This document shows positions 8,176 through 17,136 of a DNA stretch of 36,341 nt, in pieces (within the stretch, counting starts at the first letter, position 1; each line of letters starts with the position of its first letter). The translations under genes and the position numbers were made by a program. The stretch comes from Asanoa sp040654855 (GTDB taxonomy: Bacteria; Actinomycetota; Actinomycetes; Mycobacteriales; Micromonosporaceae), in NCBI RefSeq assembly GCF_040654855.1, contig NZ_JBFAIU010000034.1:1-36341 (forward strand), read 5' to 3'. The notes under the pieces are model-generated. The model made no database searches and had not been told where the DNA came from. It was given only the letters and a program-made list of their open reading frames with translations.

Positions 8176-9680
8176 GCACCCGGCAGGCGGGCGCCAAGAG
8201 CGCGCTGGGCGTCCAGCCAGGCCTCGACCTCCGCAGAGGAGCGCGGCAGCCCCGCCGACATCACCCGCGACCCCGTGGCCGTGACCAGGACGTCGTCCTC
8301 GATGCGGACGCCGATCCCGCGCAGCTCCGCCGGGACCAGCTCGTCCTCCGCCTGGAAGTACAGGCCCGGCTCGACTGTCAGCACGTAGTTCTCCGCCACC
8401 GTGCCGTCGCGGTACATCTCCTTGCGTGCCTGCGAGCAGTCGTGCACGTCGATGCCCAGCATGTGGCCGAAGCTGTGCAGCGTCCAGCGCCGGTAGATGG
8501 TCGAGGTTGGGTCCATCGCCTCGTCCACGCTGACCGGGAGCACGCCCAGGTCGGACAGGCCCTCCGCCAGCACGCGCATGCAGGTCAGGTGGATGTCCTC
8601 GAAGCGGACGCCCGGCCGGATGAAGTCGATGCCCGCCTGCTGCGACCGGTGCACGATGTCGTAGACGTCCCGCTGCAGCGGCGTGAAGCGGCCCGAGACC
8701 GGGACCGTACGCGTGACGTCCGCCGTGTAGAGGTTGCGGTTCTCGACGCCCATGTCCATCAGCAGCAGCTCGCCCGGCACCGTCATGCCGTCGTTGCGGA
8801 TCCAGTGCAGGATCGTCGCGTGCCGGCCCGCGCCGACGATCGAGCTGTAGCCCACGTCGTTGCCGTCGAACCGGGCCCGCAGCCCGAACACGCCCTCGAT
8901 CAGGCGCTCCGGGATCGCGCGGTCCGCGGGCAGCACCCGGGCCACGTCCTCGAAGCCCCGGACCGTCGAGTCGATCGCGTCCTGGAGCTGCTCGATCTCC
9001 CACGGGTCCTTGACCAGCTTCAGCTCCGCGATCGCGCCGGCCAGCTCCTGGTCGCGCGTACGCCCGTCCCGTGCCTTCTGGTCCTTCTCGTCCCGTTCGG
9101 TCCAGGGCAGCACCGCCGCGTCCACCTCGGGATCGAAACCGCGCAGCACCCGCGTGCGCCGCGGCGCACAGTCCGCCAGCACCGGGGCAAGATCACTCAG
9201 CACCGCGGTCTCGACGCCCAGCGAGGCCGACTTCTCCGTCAGCGTCGCCCGCCGGCCGACCCACAGCTCCCCGTCGCGCGACCGGAAGAAGTCGTCCGTC
9301 TCGCGGGAGTTGCGGGGCTTCGTGTAGAGCACCGCCTCGTGCCCGTCGCCGGCCGGGTGCAGCACGAGCACGCTGTCCGGGTCGAGGTCGCCGGTCAGGT
9401 AGGCGAAGTCGCTGCCGGGCCGGAACGGGTACTCCGTGTCGTTGGCCCGCGTCTTCTCCCGGCCGGTCGGGATGACCAGGGTCTCGCCGGGGAACTGCGC
9501 GGACAGCGCCGCGCGTCGCGAGGCGTACAACGGCGAACCCGACGACGGCTGCACCGCGAGCGAGTCCTCCGCCCAGCCGGTGCGCATGAACTCCAGGAAC
9601 TTCGGTGGGAACGCGGGATCGTGGGCCTCGACCTTGGCCGTGCTCTCACTCATCACCGGCTCAGTCGACTCTTCGCCCAT
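8172..9680 (-). CDS. pepP: Xaa-Pro aminopeptidase (M24B)
   Basis: A cytoplasmic metallopeptidase that removes an N-terminal residue before proline. The N-terminal AMP_N domain (from FPPKFLEFM, with PFRPGSDFAYLTG) precedes a pita-bread catalytic domain with the metal ligands in LLLMDMGVENRNLYTADVTRT (two Asp), HSFGHMLGIDVHD (His), LTVEPGLYF (Glu) and GVRIEDDV (Glu). The start is uncertain. A TAGCGT -10-like element (9719-9724) puts transcription near 9711. GGGAGG lies 12 nt before the chosen ATG and 9 nt before a GTG at 9683. An ATG at 9701 and one at 9653 are alternatives. It meets the HAD gene tail to tail with a 4-bp overlap. Confidence 0.93.
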   Translation of the reverse strand: MGEESTEPVMSESTAKVEAHDPAFPPKFLEFMRTGWAEDSLAVQPSSGSPLYASRRAALSAQFPGETLVIPTGREKTRANDTEYPFRPGSDFAYLTGDLDPDSVLVLHPAGDGHEAVLYTKPRNSRETDDFFRSRDGELWVGRRATLTEKSASLGVETAVLSDLAPVLADCAPRRTRVLRGFDPEVDAAVLPWTERDEKDQKARDGRTRDQELAGAIAELKLVKDPWEIEQLQDAIDSTVRGFEDVARVLPADRAIPERLIEGVFGLRARFDGNDVGYSSIVGAGRHATILHWIRNDGMTVPGELLLMDMGVENRNLYTADVTRTVPVSGRFTPLQRDVYDIVHRSQQAGIDFIRPGVRFEDIHLTCMRVLAEGLSDLGVLPVSVDEAMDPTSTIYRRWTLHSFGHMLGIDVHDCSQARKEMYRDGTVAENYVLTVEPGLYFQAEDELVPAELRGIGVRIEDDVLVTATGSRVMSAGLPRSSAEVEAWLDAQRALGARLPGA

Positions 9681-9793
9681 CACCGCTGCCAGCCTCCCCA
9701 TTGATCGCGTTCCCGGACACGCTACCCCGCCACGCCACCCGATTCCGATGGGAGGCGGCCGGTCGCTGGGCGACGCGTGGAAAGATGGCCGCC

Positions 9794-11737
9794 ATGTGCG
9801 GAATCCTGGCCTTCTTCAGCGCGCACGGCGCGGCCGGCGCCCACGCGGACGCGATCGCCGGAGCGTTGGAGAGCCTTCACCACCGTGGTCCCGACGAGAC
9901 CGGGGTGGAGGTGATCGGCAACGACGCGGTGTTCGCCCACAAGCGGCTCTCGATCATCGACGTGGCGTTCAGCCACGAGCCGCTGCCCTACGCGGGCGGA
10001 CGCTACCTGCTGACCTTCAACGGCGAGATCTACAACTACATCGAGCTGCGCGAGGAGCTGGCCCGCGACTACGGCGCCACGTTCGCCACCCAGGGTGACG
10101 GCGAGGTGATCGTCGCCGGCTACCACTACTGGGGCGAGAAGGTGCTCACCCGCCTCCGCGGCATGTTCTCGTTCGTCATCTGGGACCGCCAGGAGCGCCG
10201 CGCGTTCGGCGCCCGCGACTACTTCGGCATCAAGCCGATGTTCTACCTGCAGACCGTCGACGGGGTCTACCTCGCCTCCGAGAAGAAGGCGCTGCTGCCG
10301 TTCGCGCCCGCCGCGCACGCCGGCGACGCGGGCGTCGACGCCGCCAACCTCTCCCACTACCTGACCCTGCAGTACGTGCCCGAGCCCGGCACCCTCCACC
10401 AGGGCATCTCGCGGATCGGCTCGGGCGAGTGCCTCAACTGGGTGCCCGGCTACCAGGTCGAGGTCCGGCGCTGGTACCGCCCGGTCTTCAACCCCGCTCC
10501 CGTGCCCGACCAGGAGCGCCTCTTCACGGAGATCCGCGAGACGCTGCGCGAGAGCGTGCGGCTGCACATGCGCTCCGACGTGCCGGTCGGCGCGTTCCTC
10601 TCCAGCGGCATCGACAGCACCGCGGTGGTCGCGCTGTCGCGGCAGTTCAACCCCAACATCCTGACCTTCACGGTGGGGTACGACGTGCCGGGCTACTCGG
10701 AGATCGAGGTGGCCCAGGAGTCGGCCCGGCACCTCGATGTGACGACGATCCCCACCAAGATCGGCCCCCAGGACATGATGGAGGCGCTGCCGCGGATCGT
10801 CTGGCACCTCGACGACCCGGTCGCCGACCCGGCGCTCGTACCCCTGTATTTCGTGGCCAAGAAGGCCGCCGAGCACGTGACCGTGGTGCTCTCGGGCGAG
10901 GGTGCCGACGAGTTCTTCGGCGGCTACACGATCTACCGCGAGCCGCTGTCGCTCTCCGCGGTCAACGGGCTGCCCGACCCCATGCAGAAGGGCCTGCGGG
11001 CGATGTCCAAGGTCATCCCGCAGGGCGTGAAGGGCAAGAGCTTCCTGGAGCGGGGCACGACGCCGCTCGAGGAGCGCTACTACGGCAACGCGCGGATGTT
11101 CACCGAGGAGGAGAAGCAGCACCTCCTGCGGCGGTACGACCCGTCGGTGCGCTACACCGACGTCACCGCGCCGATCTACGCGGAGGTCCCGGACCTCGAC
11201 GACGTCACCAAGATGCAGTACATCGACCTCTACACCTGGCTGCGCGGCGACATCCTGGTCAAGGCCGACCGCATCTCGATGGCGCACTCGCTGGAGGTCC
11301 GCGTCCCGTTCCTGGACCGCGAGGTCTTCGAGGTGGCGTCCCGGATCCCGGTCGAGCTGAAGCTGCCGCCGCGCTCCGACGCCACCAAGTGGGCGATGCG
11401 CCAGGCCCTCCAGGGCGTCGTGCCCCCGGCGATCGTCAACCGCAAGAAGCTCGGCTTCCCGACCCCGACCCGGGTCTGGTTGGCCGGCGAGATGTACGAG
11501 TGGGCCCGCTGGATCATCGGGAACTCGCACGCGGGCGAGCTGATCGACCTGAACTACGCGCTGCGGCTCCTCGACGAGCACAAGAAGGGCGAGGTCGACA
11601 ACTCCCGCAAGGTCTGGACCGTCCTGATCTTCTGCATCTGGCACGCCATCTTCGTGGCGCGCACGCTCGACCCGGGCATCACCCGCAACCAGTCGGCCCT
11701 GCTCACGAAGCCGGTCGTCGGCTCGATGGTGGCGTGA
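9794..11737 (+). CDS. asnB: Asparagine synthetase, glutamine-hydrolysing
   Basis: Makes asparagine from aspartate, glutamine and ATP. The 647-residue protein begins MCGILAFFS, so Cys2 becomes the N-terminal nucleophile of the class II glutaminase domain (1 to about 190, with HHRGPDE, RLSIID and FNGEIYNY). The synthetase domain has the pyrophosphate loop SSGIDST and the LSGEGADEFFGGY motif. The ATG at 9794 is required because the Cys must follow the initiator; another ATG 9 bp upstream would block this. GGAAAG lies upstream. It is a single gene, convergent with the next gene with 3 bp between the stops. Members of this family can also amidate other acids, for example in secondary metabolism, but no such context is visible. 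Confidence 0.94.
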   Translation: MCGILAFFSAHGAAGAHADAIAGALESLHHRGPDETGVEVIGNDAVFAHKRLSIIDVAFSHEPLPYAGGRYLLTFNGEIYNYIELREELARDYGATFATQGDGEVIVAGYHYWGEKVLTRLRGMFSFVIWDRQERRAFGARDYFGIKPMFYLQTVDGVYLASEKKALLPFAPAAHAGDAGVDAANLSHYLTLQYVPEPGTLHQGISRIGSGECLNWVPGYQVEVRRWYRPVFNPAPVPDQERLFTEIRETLRESVRLHMRSDVPVGAFLSSGIDSTAVVALSRQFNPNILTFTVGYDVPGYSEIEVAQESARHLDVTTIPTKIGPQDMMEALPRIVWHLDDPVADPALVPLYFVAKKAAEHVTVVLSGEGADEFFGGYTIYREPLSLSAVNGLPDPMQKGLRAMSKVIPQGVKGKSFLERGTTPLEERYYGNARMFTEEEKQHLLRRYDPSVRYTDVTAPIYAEVPDLDDVTKMQYIDLYTWLRGDILVKADRISMAHSLEVRVPFLDREVFEVASRIPVELKLPPRSDATKWAMRQALQGVVPPAIVNRKKLGFPTPTRVWLAGEMYEWARWIIGNSHAGELIDLNYALRLLDEHKKGEVDNSRKVWTVLIFCIWHAIFVARTLDPGITRNQSALLTKPVVGSMVA

Positions 11738-11740
11738 CCG

Positions 11741-12226
11741 TCAGCTGAGCATCCACAGCGCGTTCGCGGCGCCCGGGTGGAAGTGCCGGGCGCCGAGCTG
11801 GGAGACCAGCGTCGGTGACGCGCGCTCCGCGCCGAGCACCACCGTGTTGATCATCCGCGCCGCCCATTGCGTGGCGGCGTGGTTGATCCAGTCGATGGGC
11901 TCCAGCGGGATGAGCAGCTTGGCCAGCACCGAGCCGCGGTCCCGTTCGGCCGGCGTGACGTGGTAGCCGCCGAAGACCGCCTCCCGGTTGAGGTCGTTGA
12001 CCCGCGCGTACGCCTTCTCGTCGAGCCAGAACTCGGTGGCGAGGCCGCAGGTGAGGGCGAGGAACGGGTCCGCCTGGGCGCCCGTCTTCGGCGCCAGCAC
12101 GCTGACCGTCGCGCTGCCGACGATCGCCACGGCGCGGTGCTCGCCGATGGCCAGCTCCTGCCAGCGACCCGGGTACTGGGCGTCGGCCATCGCCTTGGCG
12201 AGCTCCAAGCCTTCGTCGAGGTTCAT
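11741..12226 (-). CDS. Conserved hypothetical protein (161 aa)
   Basis: A cytoplasmic, soluble-looking protein of 161 residues with no signal peptide or membrane helix. The N-terminus (MNLDEGLELAKAMADAQYP) looks helical. The rest has alternating strands and several Trp and Phe residues, ending FHPGAANALWMLS. I do not recognise the family; it somewhat resembles YbjN/secretion-chaperone folds but this is weak. GAGGGG lies 7 nt upstream of the ATG. It is divergent from the RyR gene with 146 bp between the starts. Confidence 0.75.
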   Translation of the reverse strand: MNLDEGLELAKAMADAQYPGRWQELAIGEHRAVAIVGSATVSVLAPKTGAQADPFLALTCGLATEFWLDEKAYARVNDLNREAVFGGYHVTPAERDRGSVLAKLLIPLEPIDWINHAATQWAARMINTVVLGAERASPTLVSQLGARHFHPGAANALWMLS

Positions 12227-12360
12227 CGCCTGCCCCTCAGCATCGCCTGCCTCCACGCGCGGGAGAGTCTCCGGTGAGCCGAGTGTGATCACAATCCGCC
12301 GGACGGTCACGTCACACCGGCCCACCGAAGTGGACGGTGAAGCCCGCCGATGTCGACGGA

Positions 12361-12366
12361 TAGCAT
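12361..12366 (+). promoter_or_regulatory. -10 element for leaderless RyR gene
   Basis: TAGCAT (TAnnnT) ends 6 nt before the ATG at 12373, and no ribosome-binding sequence is present. Transcription would start at or next to the ATG. No convincing -35 was found. Confidence 0.4.
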
Positions 12367-12372
12367 GAGCCG

Positions 12373-14088
12373 ATGGCGGGTCGCAGCGGTGGGTTCGTGG
12401 ACGGGCGCCGGCCGCCGGTCGCGCCGGTCTTCTGGCTGACCTTCGCGATCCTCGCGGTGATCTCTTTCGGCTGTGGGCTGATCGGGCTCGAGCAGTATCT
12501 GAGCCAGAACCCGGACCTCGGCTACAGCGACCATCCACTGGACGTCCTCTACTACGCCCTCCAGCTCTTCGTGCTCGGCTCTCCCCCGCTCGACGCCGGC
12601 GGCCCGTTCCCGCCGATCCTCGACTTCGCCCGCTTCGCCGCGCCGACGGTCACCGCGTACGCCCTGATCGAGGCCAGCCGAGTGCTCTTCGCGGCGGAGA
12701 TCCGCAAGCTCAAGGCCCGCACCGCGCACGGGCACGTGATCGTCGTCGGCGACAACCTGGTCGCAACCACGCTCGCCCGGCGGCTGCGGCTGGCCGGCGA
12801 CCAGGTGATCGCCGTGCCGAGCAAGGCGACCGAGCCCGCCCGGGTCACCGGCGCGGCGCGGGACCCCGACATCCTGCGGGCCGCCAGCGTCGGCCGGGCC
12901 CGGGCCGTCTACGCCTGCACCGACGACAGCGCCGCCAACACGGCGATCGCCCTGGCCGCGGCCCGGCCACGGCGCAACGGCGCGACCCTCGCGGTGTACG
13001 CACAGGTGGCCGACCCCGAGGTCTGCGCCGCGCTGCAGGCCCGGCTGCTCAGCGCACCGCCCCGCCAGGGCAGCCGGCTCGACTTCTTCAACATCGACGA
13101 GCTGGCCGCCCGGCACCTGGTCGCCCGCGAGCCGCTCGCGCTGCCCGAGGCCCGGCCACCGACGATCGCGATCCTGGGCGCGACCGCCTTCGGCCGCGCG
13201 GTGCTGGTCGAGCTGGCCCGGCGGTGGCGCATCAGGGACACCGCGGCCGGGCCGCTGCCGATCGAGATCGTCGACCCGGGCGCCACCGCGGCGGTCAACC
13301 ACCTGACCGACCGCTACCCGTTCCTGACGAAGATCTGCAAGATCACGCCGCACGACGCGGGCCTGGAGCGGCTCCTCGCGACACCGTCCGACGGTCCGGT
13401 GCCCGACCGGGTGTTCATCTGCTACGACGACGAGCAGCAGTCGCTCAAGGCCGCGCTCACCGCCGAGCAGGTCTGGCCCGGCGAGCCCGGCTCGGTGGTG
13501 GTCCGGCTCGACCGCCTGGCCAGCCTGCGCGAGGCGTTCGACGGCGGCGACCGGGTGCTCGACGAGCTTTCCGGCACCCTGCGCCTCTTCGGCGTCGTCC
13601 ACGCGGCCTGCGACCCCGCCCTGATCGGCGACGACCTGGTCGAGCGGCTGGCCCGGGTGATCCACGAGCGGTACGTGCTCGACCTGACCGGCCGCGGCGC
13701 CGCCGGCCCGGCGATCGTGCCGTGGGACGAGCTGCCCGACCGGCTGCGGCTGACCAACCGGGCCCAGGCCGAGGACATCGGCCGCAAGCTGCGGGCGATC
13801 GGCTGCACGCTGTCGCCGCGGGTCGGGCCCGGCCGGGCGCACACGCTCACCGACGACGAGACCGAGCAGCTGGCGATCATGGAGCACGAGCGCTGGCGCC
13901 GGGACCGCACCGCGCAGGGCTGGCGGTTCGCCGCCGAGCGCGACGACGAGCACAAGCTGCACCCCGCGATGGCCGCCTGGCCGGCGCTGCGCGACGAGAT
14001 GCGTACCCGCAATCTCGACGAAATCCGCCAGTTGCCGGCTATTCTCGCGGATGCCGGCTTCCGGATCGTCCGGCTCCGTGCTGCGTAG
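12373..14088 (+). CDS. 2TM-TrkA_N-RyR domain membrane protein
   Basis: A 571-residue protein with channel-like architecture. Helix 1 is at about 18-42 (VFWLTFAILAVISFGCGLIG), then a pore-helix-like loop (YYALQLFVLGSP) and helix 2 at about 75-100. There is no K+ filter (TVGYG) in the loop. Two Rossmann-type TrkA_N units follow: HVIVVGDNLVATTLARRL from about 120 and TIAILGATAFGRAVLVELARR from about 260. The C-terminus (about 490-565, EHERWRRDRTAQGW ... LDEIRQLPAIL) is a bacterial RyR domain, a fold proposed to bind nucleotide-like ligands. It is followed after 15 bp by a SLOG-domain gene. I infer a ligand-gated membrane effector or sensor. Transport has not been shown for this architecture. Confidence 0.8.
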   Translation: MAGRSGGFVDGRRPPVAPVFWLTFAILAVISFGCGLIGLEQYLSQNPDLGYSDHPLDVLYYALQLFVLGSPPLDAGGPFPPILDFARFAAPTVTAYALIEASRVLFAAEIRKLKARTAHGHVIVVGDNLVATTLARRLRLAGDQVIAVPSKATEPARVTGAARDPDILRAASVGRARAVYACTDDSAANTAIALAAARPRRNGATLAVYAQVADPEVCAALQARLLSAPPRQGSRLDFFNIDELAARHLVAREPLALPEARPPTIAILGATAFGRAVLVELARRWRIRDTAAGPLPIEIVDPGATAAVNHLTDRYPFLTKICKITPHDAGLERLLATPSDGPVPDRVFICYDDEQQSLKAALTAEQVWPGEPGSVVVRLDRLASLREAFDGGDRVLDELSGTLRLFGVVHAACDPALIGDDLVERLARVIHERYVLDLTGRGAAGPAIVPWDELPDRLRLTNRAQAEDIGRKLRAIGCTLSPRVGPGRAHTLTDDETEQLAIMEHERWRRDRTAQGWRFAAERDDEHKLHPAMAAWPALRDEMRTRNLDEIRQLPAILADAGFRIVRLRAA

Positions 14089-14103
14089 TCCGTAGGAGGG
14101 GCG

Positions 14104-14574
14104 ATGCCGCGCATCGGCGTCACCGGGCACGTGCGGCTGGCGGCTGGGACCGCCGAGCTCGTGTACGCGGAGCTGACCGCGACCCTGTCCGCCCACGACG
14201 GGCCCCTGCACGGCGTGACCTGTCTGGCGGACGGCGCCGACCAGCTCTTCGCCCACGCCGTGGCCGCGCTCGGTGGCACGTTCGAGGTGGTGCTGCCGGC
14301 GGCCGACTACCGCGGCGTGGTCGACGACCGCCAGGCGTTCGACGACCTGCTGGGCAAGGCGGTCCGCGTCGACTACCTGCCGTACGCGGAGTCCGGGCCG
14401 GACGCCTACTTCGCCGCCAGCGAGGAGCTGCTGCGCCGGGTCGACCAGCTGGTCGCGGTCTGGGACGGCGCACCGTCCGAGGTGGTCAGCAGCACAGCGC
14501 ACGTGGTCGAGGCCGCGCGCGCGCTCGGCCTGCCGGTGACGGTGATCTGGCCGGCGGGTGCACGGCGCAGCTGA
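14104..14574 (+). CDS. SLOG-domain protein (LOG/DprA-like Rossmann fold)
   Basis: A 156-residue single-domain protein. It begins RIGVTGHV, has CLADGADQLFAHAVAALGG with the conserved Gly-Ala-Asp, VVLPAADYR, and a final LVAVWDGAPSEVVSSTAHVVEAA where many relatives have GGT. These are hallmarks of the SLOG superfamily, proposed to bind or process nucleotides. A perfect GGAGG sits about 6 nt before the ATG, unlike the preceding leaderless gene. The 15-bp gap shows one transcript with the RyR gene. I infer that it makes, binds or hydrolyses the ligand that the RyR or TrkA_N domains sense. Confidence 0.72.
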   Translation: MPRIGVTGHVRLAAGTAELVYAELTATLSAHDGPLHGVTCLADGADQLFAHAVAALGGTFEVVLPAADYRGVVDDRQAFDDLLGKAVRVDYLPYAESGPDAYFAASEELLRRVDQLVAVWDGAPSEVVSSTAHVVEAARALGLPVTVIWPAGARRS

Positions 14575-14633
14575 TTCTGTCCGGTCGCCGACAGGTTTGC
14601 CCGTTGTTCATCGAAGTCGGTTCACCATGCGCC

Positions 14634-15212
14634 ATGAACCTCAGTCCACTGGTCATCGCGGTCATCGTGATCGCGGCAGTTGTCGTGCTGGTCCTGTTCT
14701 GGGCCATCCGCACGTTCAACGTCCTGGTCCGGCAGCGCAACCAGGTCCGGGCATCCTGGGCACAGATCGACGTGCAGCTCAAGCGCCGCCACGACCTGGT
14801 GCCGAACCTGGTCGAAACCGTGCGGGGGTACGCCGGCCACGAGCGCGCGACGCTCGACGCCGTGGTGGCCGCCCGGGCGGGTGCGATGGCCGCCGGGGTC
14901 GACCCGTCGGCCGAAAGGCGCGCCGCCGCCGAGAACATGCTGACCCAGACGCTGGGCCGGCTTTTCGCGCTTGCCGAGGCGTACCCCGATCTCAAGGCGA
15001 ACCAGAACTTCCTCGCCCTGCAGAGCGAGCTCGCGAACACCGAGGACAAGATCGCGTACGCCCGGCAGTTCTACAACACGGCCGTGCAGTCGCTCGACAA
15101 CACCGCGCACTCGTTCCCCAGCCTGATCGTGGCCGGCGCCACCGGGATCAAGCCGCCGGGCTACTTCCAGGCGTCGGGTGACGAGCAGGCCCCGGTCCAG
15201 GTCCGCTTCTAG
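14634..15212 (+). CDS. lemA: LemA family membrane protein
   Basis: A 192-residue LemA protein. It has one N-terminal membrane helix (PLVIAVIVIAAVVVLVLFW, residues 5-23) and then a long helical domain with the family signatures RNQVRASWAQIDVQLKRRHDLVPNLVETVRGY and ANTEDKIAYARQFYN. The fold is a helical bundle that extends from the membrane; its molecular role is unsettled. No ribosome-binding site is visible. An ATG 7 bp upstream is out of frame. It is followed 9 bp later by a DUF2207-like gene, a partnership common for lemA. Confidence 0.92.
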   Translation: MNLSPLVIAVIVIAAVVVLVLFWAIRTFNVLVRQRNQVRASWAQIDVQLKRRHDLVPNLVETVRGYAGHERATLDAVVAARAGAMAAGVDPSAERRAAAENMLTQTLGRLFALAEAYPDLKANQNFLALQSELANTEDKIAYARQFYNTAVQSLDNTAHSFPSLIVAGATGIKPPGYFQASGDEQAPVQVRF

Positions 15213-15221
15213 CCCGCCTCG

Positions 15222-17111
15222 ATGTCACTCACCATCGCGATCGCCGTCGCCGTCCTGGCGACGGCGGCCTGGGCCGCGCTCTTCGGCCTCGTGCTCCTGT
15301 TCACCCGGTCGATGGCACCGTCGCCCGCACCGGCCACCATGGACCTCGGCCCCGAACCCCCGGCCGTGGTCAACCTGCTCGCCAACCGCTGGACCCGACC
15401 CGACGAGGACGCCGCCGAGGCGACCCTGCTCGACCTGGCCGGCCGGCGGTTCTACGAGATCCGGCAGCCCGGCGACGAGCCGGTGCACAGCACGATCCAC
15501 CTCCCGTCCGCGCCGCCGTCGGACGCGGCGCTGCTGCCGTTCGAGCAGCGGCTGCTCGCGCGGATCCGTGCGGCGGCGGTGGGCGGGGTGGTCCCGCTGA
15601 CCGCGCTGACGTTCCGCGACGCGGGCCAGGCCCGCGGGTGGCGCCGCCGGTTCGACGCGGAGGTGGTCGCGCACGCCCGCCGGCTCGGCCTGTCCCGGCG
15701 CCGGATCAGCAAGGCGCAGATCACGATGCTGACCGTGGCGGGCCTCGTACCCTCGCTGGCGGTGGCATTCGCCCTGGCCCTGCTGATCGAGCGCAACGCG
15801 GCGCCCGAGGACAAGGGCGGCGGCTACGCCTCCATGGTGATCGCGGTCATCGTGCTCATGTCCGTCTTCGGCTACGTCTCGGGCCGCTACCGGGGCGAGC
15901 GGTCCACCCCCGCCGGTCGCGCGGCGGCGTCCCGCTGGCTGGGCGTCCGCGACTGGCTGGCGGGCCACGACGCGTTCAGCGACCTGCCGCCGGCCGCGGT
16001 GATGGTCTGGGACCGCTACCTGGGGTACGGGGCCGCGGTGCACGTGGCCCACGCCGCCACCGCGGCGCTGGACCTGGGCATGGGCTCGAAGTACCTGGTC
16101 TGGTCGTCGTACGGCGGTGCCTGGCGCCGGGTCAAGGTGCGATACCCGCGCCTGCTGGACCGCTACGGCCGGCCGACGAAGACGCTGGTCAAGGGCGGCG
16201 TCATCCGCCTGGTGATCGGCGCGGCCCTGGTCGGCATCAGCCGCACCCTGCCGGACGCGGTGCCGTCCGAGATCGGCCCGCTGGACAGCTCGTTCGGCGG
16301 CGACGACATCTCGACGTACACTTCGCCCACGCGCCTGGCCGCCGCGGCCCTGGCGACGCTGTTCATCGTGTGGGGCCTGTACCGGATCGTCCGCGCCACG
16401 ATCGACCACCACACGCCCGTGGAGATCACCGGCGAGGTGCTCTGGATCGAGGTCTGGCGCACGGCGTCGCAGGGCGAGGACAGCCCGTCGGTGCCGTGGC
16501 TGCACCACTACGCGGTCGACGACGGCACCGCCGACCGGACGGTGGCCTGGGGCCTGCCGTCGGAGTGGTCGAGCCGCTCGTCCCCGGGGGACGTGGTCCG
16601 GCTGCGGGTGCGGCGCTGGAGCCGTCGGGTGGTGGACCTCGCGGTGGTCCGGGAAGGCGGCGGGCACGCCCTGCACCGCGGCTTCGACACCAGCGACAAC
16701 ACCGACAACCTGGTGCTGGAGGCGCTGGGCGAGCGGAAGAGACCCGCTGCCCGCGTCATGCTCCGCGACCAGGCGGCGACCGCGGTCCTGCCGGCGGAGG
16801 ATGTGGCCCGCGCGGTCGGTGCCCAGATCAAGGTCCGGGAGATCGGCCCGATCAACGGGTTGTACGAGACGACGGACGGCAAGCCGGTCGCGATGATCCA
16901 GATGCAACGGGGCCCGCTGGCGAAGATGTGGTGGGCGGCCGCGAAGCGCGGCACCCCGGTCCCGGGCGTCGGCGACGAGGCCTTCATGTCGGAGACGGGC
17001 GGCGCCATCCGCAAGGGCGACGCCGTGGTCATCCTGGTCCTCCACCGCGGCGGCCGCGCCGCCGCACCCCACCTGCCCTGGCTCCTCGGCCAGGTGGCAA
17101 CGCGCCTCTGA
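15222..17111 (+). CDS. DUF2207-like multi-pass membrane protein, lemA partner
   Basis: A 629-residue membrane protein. Helix 1 is N-terminal (IAIAVAVLATAAWAALFGLV). Two central helices (about 165-225) flank the stretch ERNAAPEDKGGG, and two more lie near 330 and 385. Between them are cytoplasmic domains: 60-150 with ATLLDLAGRRFYEI, the winged-helix-like unit seen in DUF2207 proteins, and a domain around 230-290 (LGVRDWLAGHDAFSDLPP...VWDRYLGYGAAV) that matches the DUF2207 C-terminal pattern. The last 170 residues look soluble and unfamiliar. The gap to lemA is 9 bp, so the two are probably one functional unit. Biochemical role unknown. Confidence 0.8.
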   Translation: MSLTIAIAVAVLATAAWAALFGLVLLFTRSMAPSPAPATMDLGPEPPAVVNLLANRWTRPDEDAAEATLLDLAGRRFYEIRQPGDEPVHSTIHLPSAPPSDAALLPFEQRLLARIRAAAVGGVVPLTALTFRDAGQARGWRRRFDAEVVAHARRLGLSRRRISKAQITMLTVAGLVPSLAVAFALALLIERNAAPEDKGGGYASMVIAVIVLMSVFGYVSGRYRGERSTPAGRAAASRWLGVRDWLAGHDAFSDLPPAAVMVWDRYLGYGAAVHVAHAATAALDLGMGSKYLVWSSYGGAWRRVKVRYPRLLDRYGRPTKTLVKGGVIRLVIGAALVGISRTLPDAVPSEIGPLDSSFGGDDISTYTSPTRLAAAALATLFIVWGLYRIVRATIDHHTPVEITGEVLWIEVWRTASQGEDSPSVPWLHHYAVDDGTADRTVAWGLPSEWSSRSSPGDVVRLRVRRWSRRVVDLAVVREGGGHALHRGFDTSDNTDNLVLEALGERKRPAARVMLRDQAATAVLPAEDVARAVGAQIKVREIGPINGLYETTDGKPVAMIQMQRGPLAKMWWAAAKRGTPVPGVGDEAFMSETGGAIRKGDAVVILVLHRGGRAAAPHLPWLLGQVATRL

Positions 17112-17136
17112 CGGACTGCCGCGGCGTACGTGCCGT

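Noticed and set aside
9722..11644. Long minus-strand frame opposite asnB, and similar ones opposite hemH (6955-9003) and acnA (25039-27843)
   Set aside because: They are antisense shadows of genes with intact catalytic motifs and lack recognisable domains.
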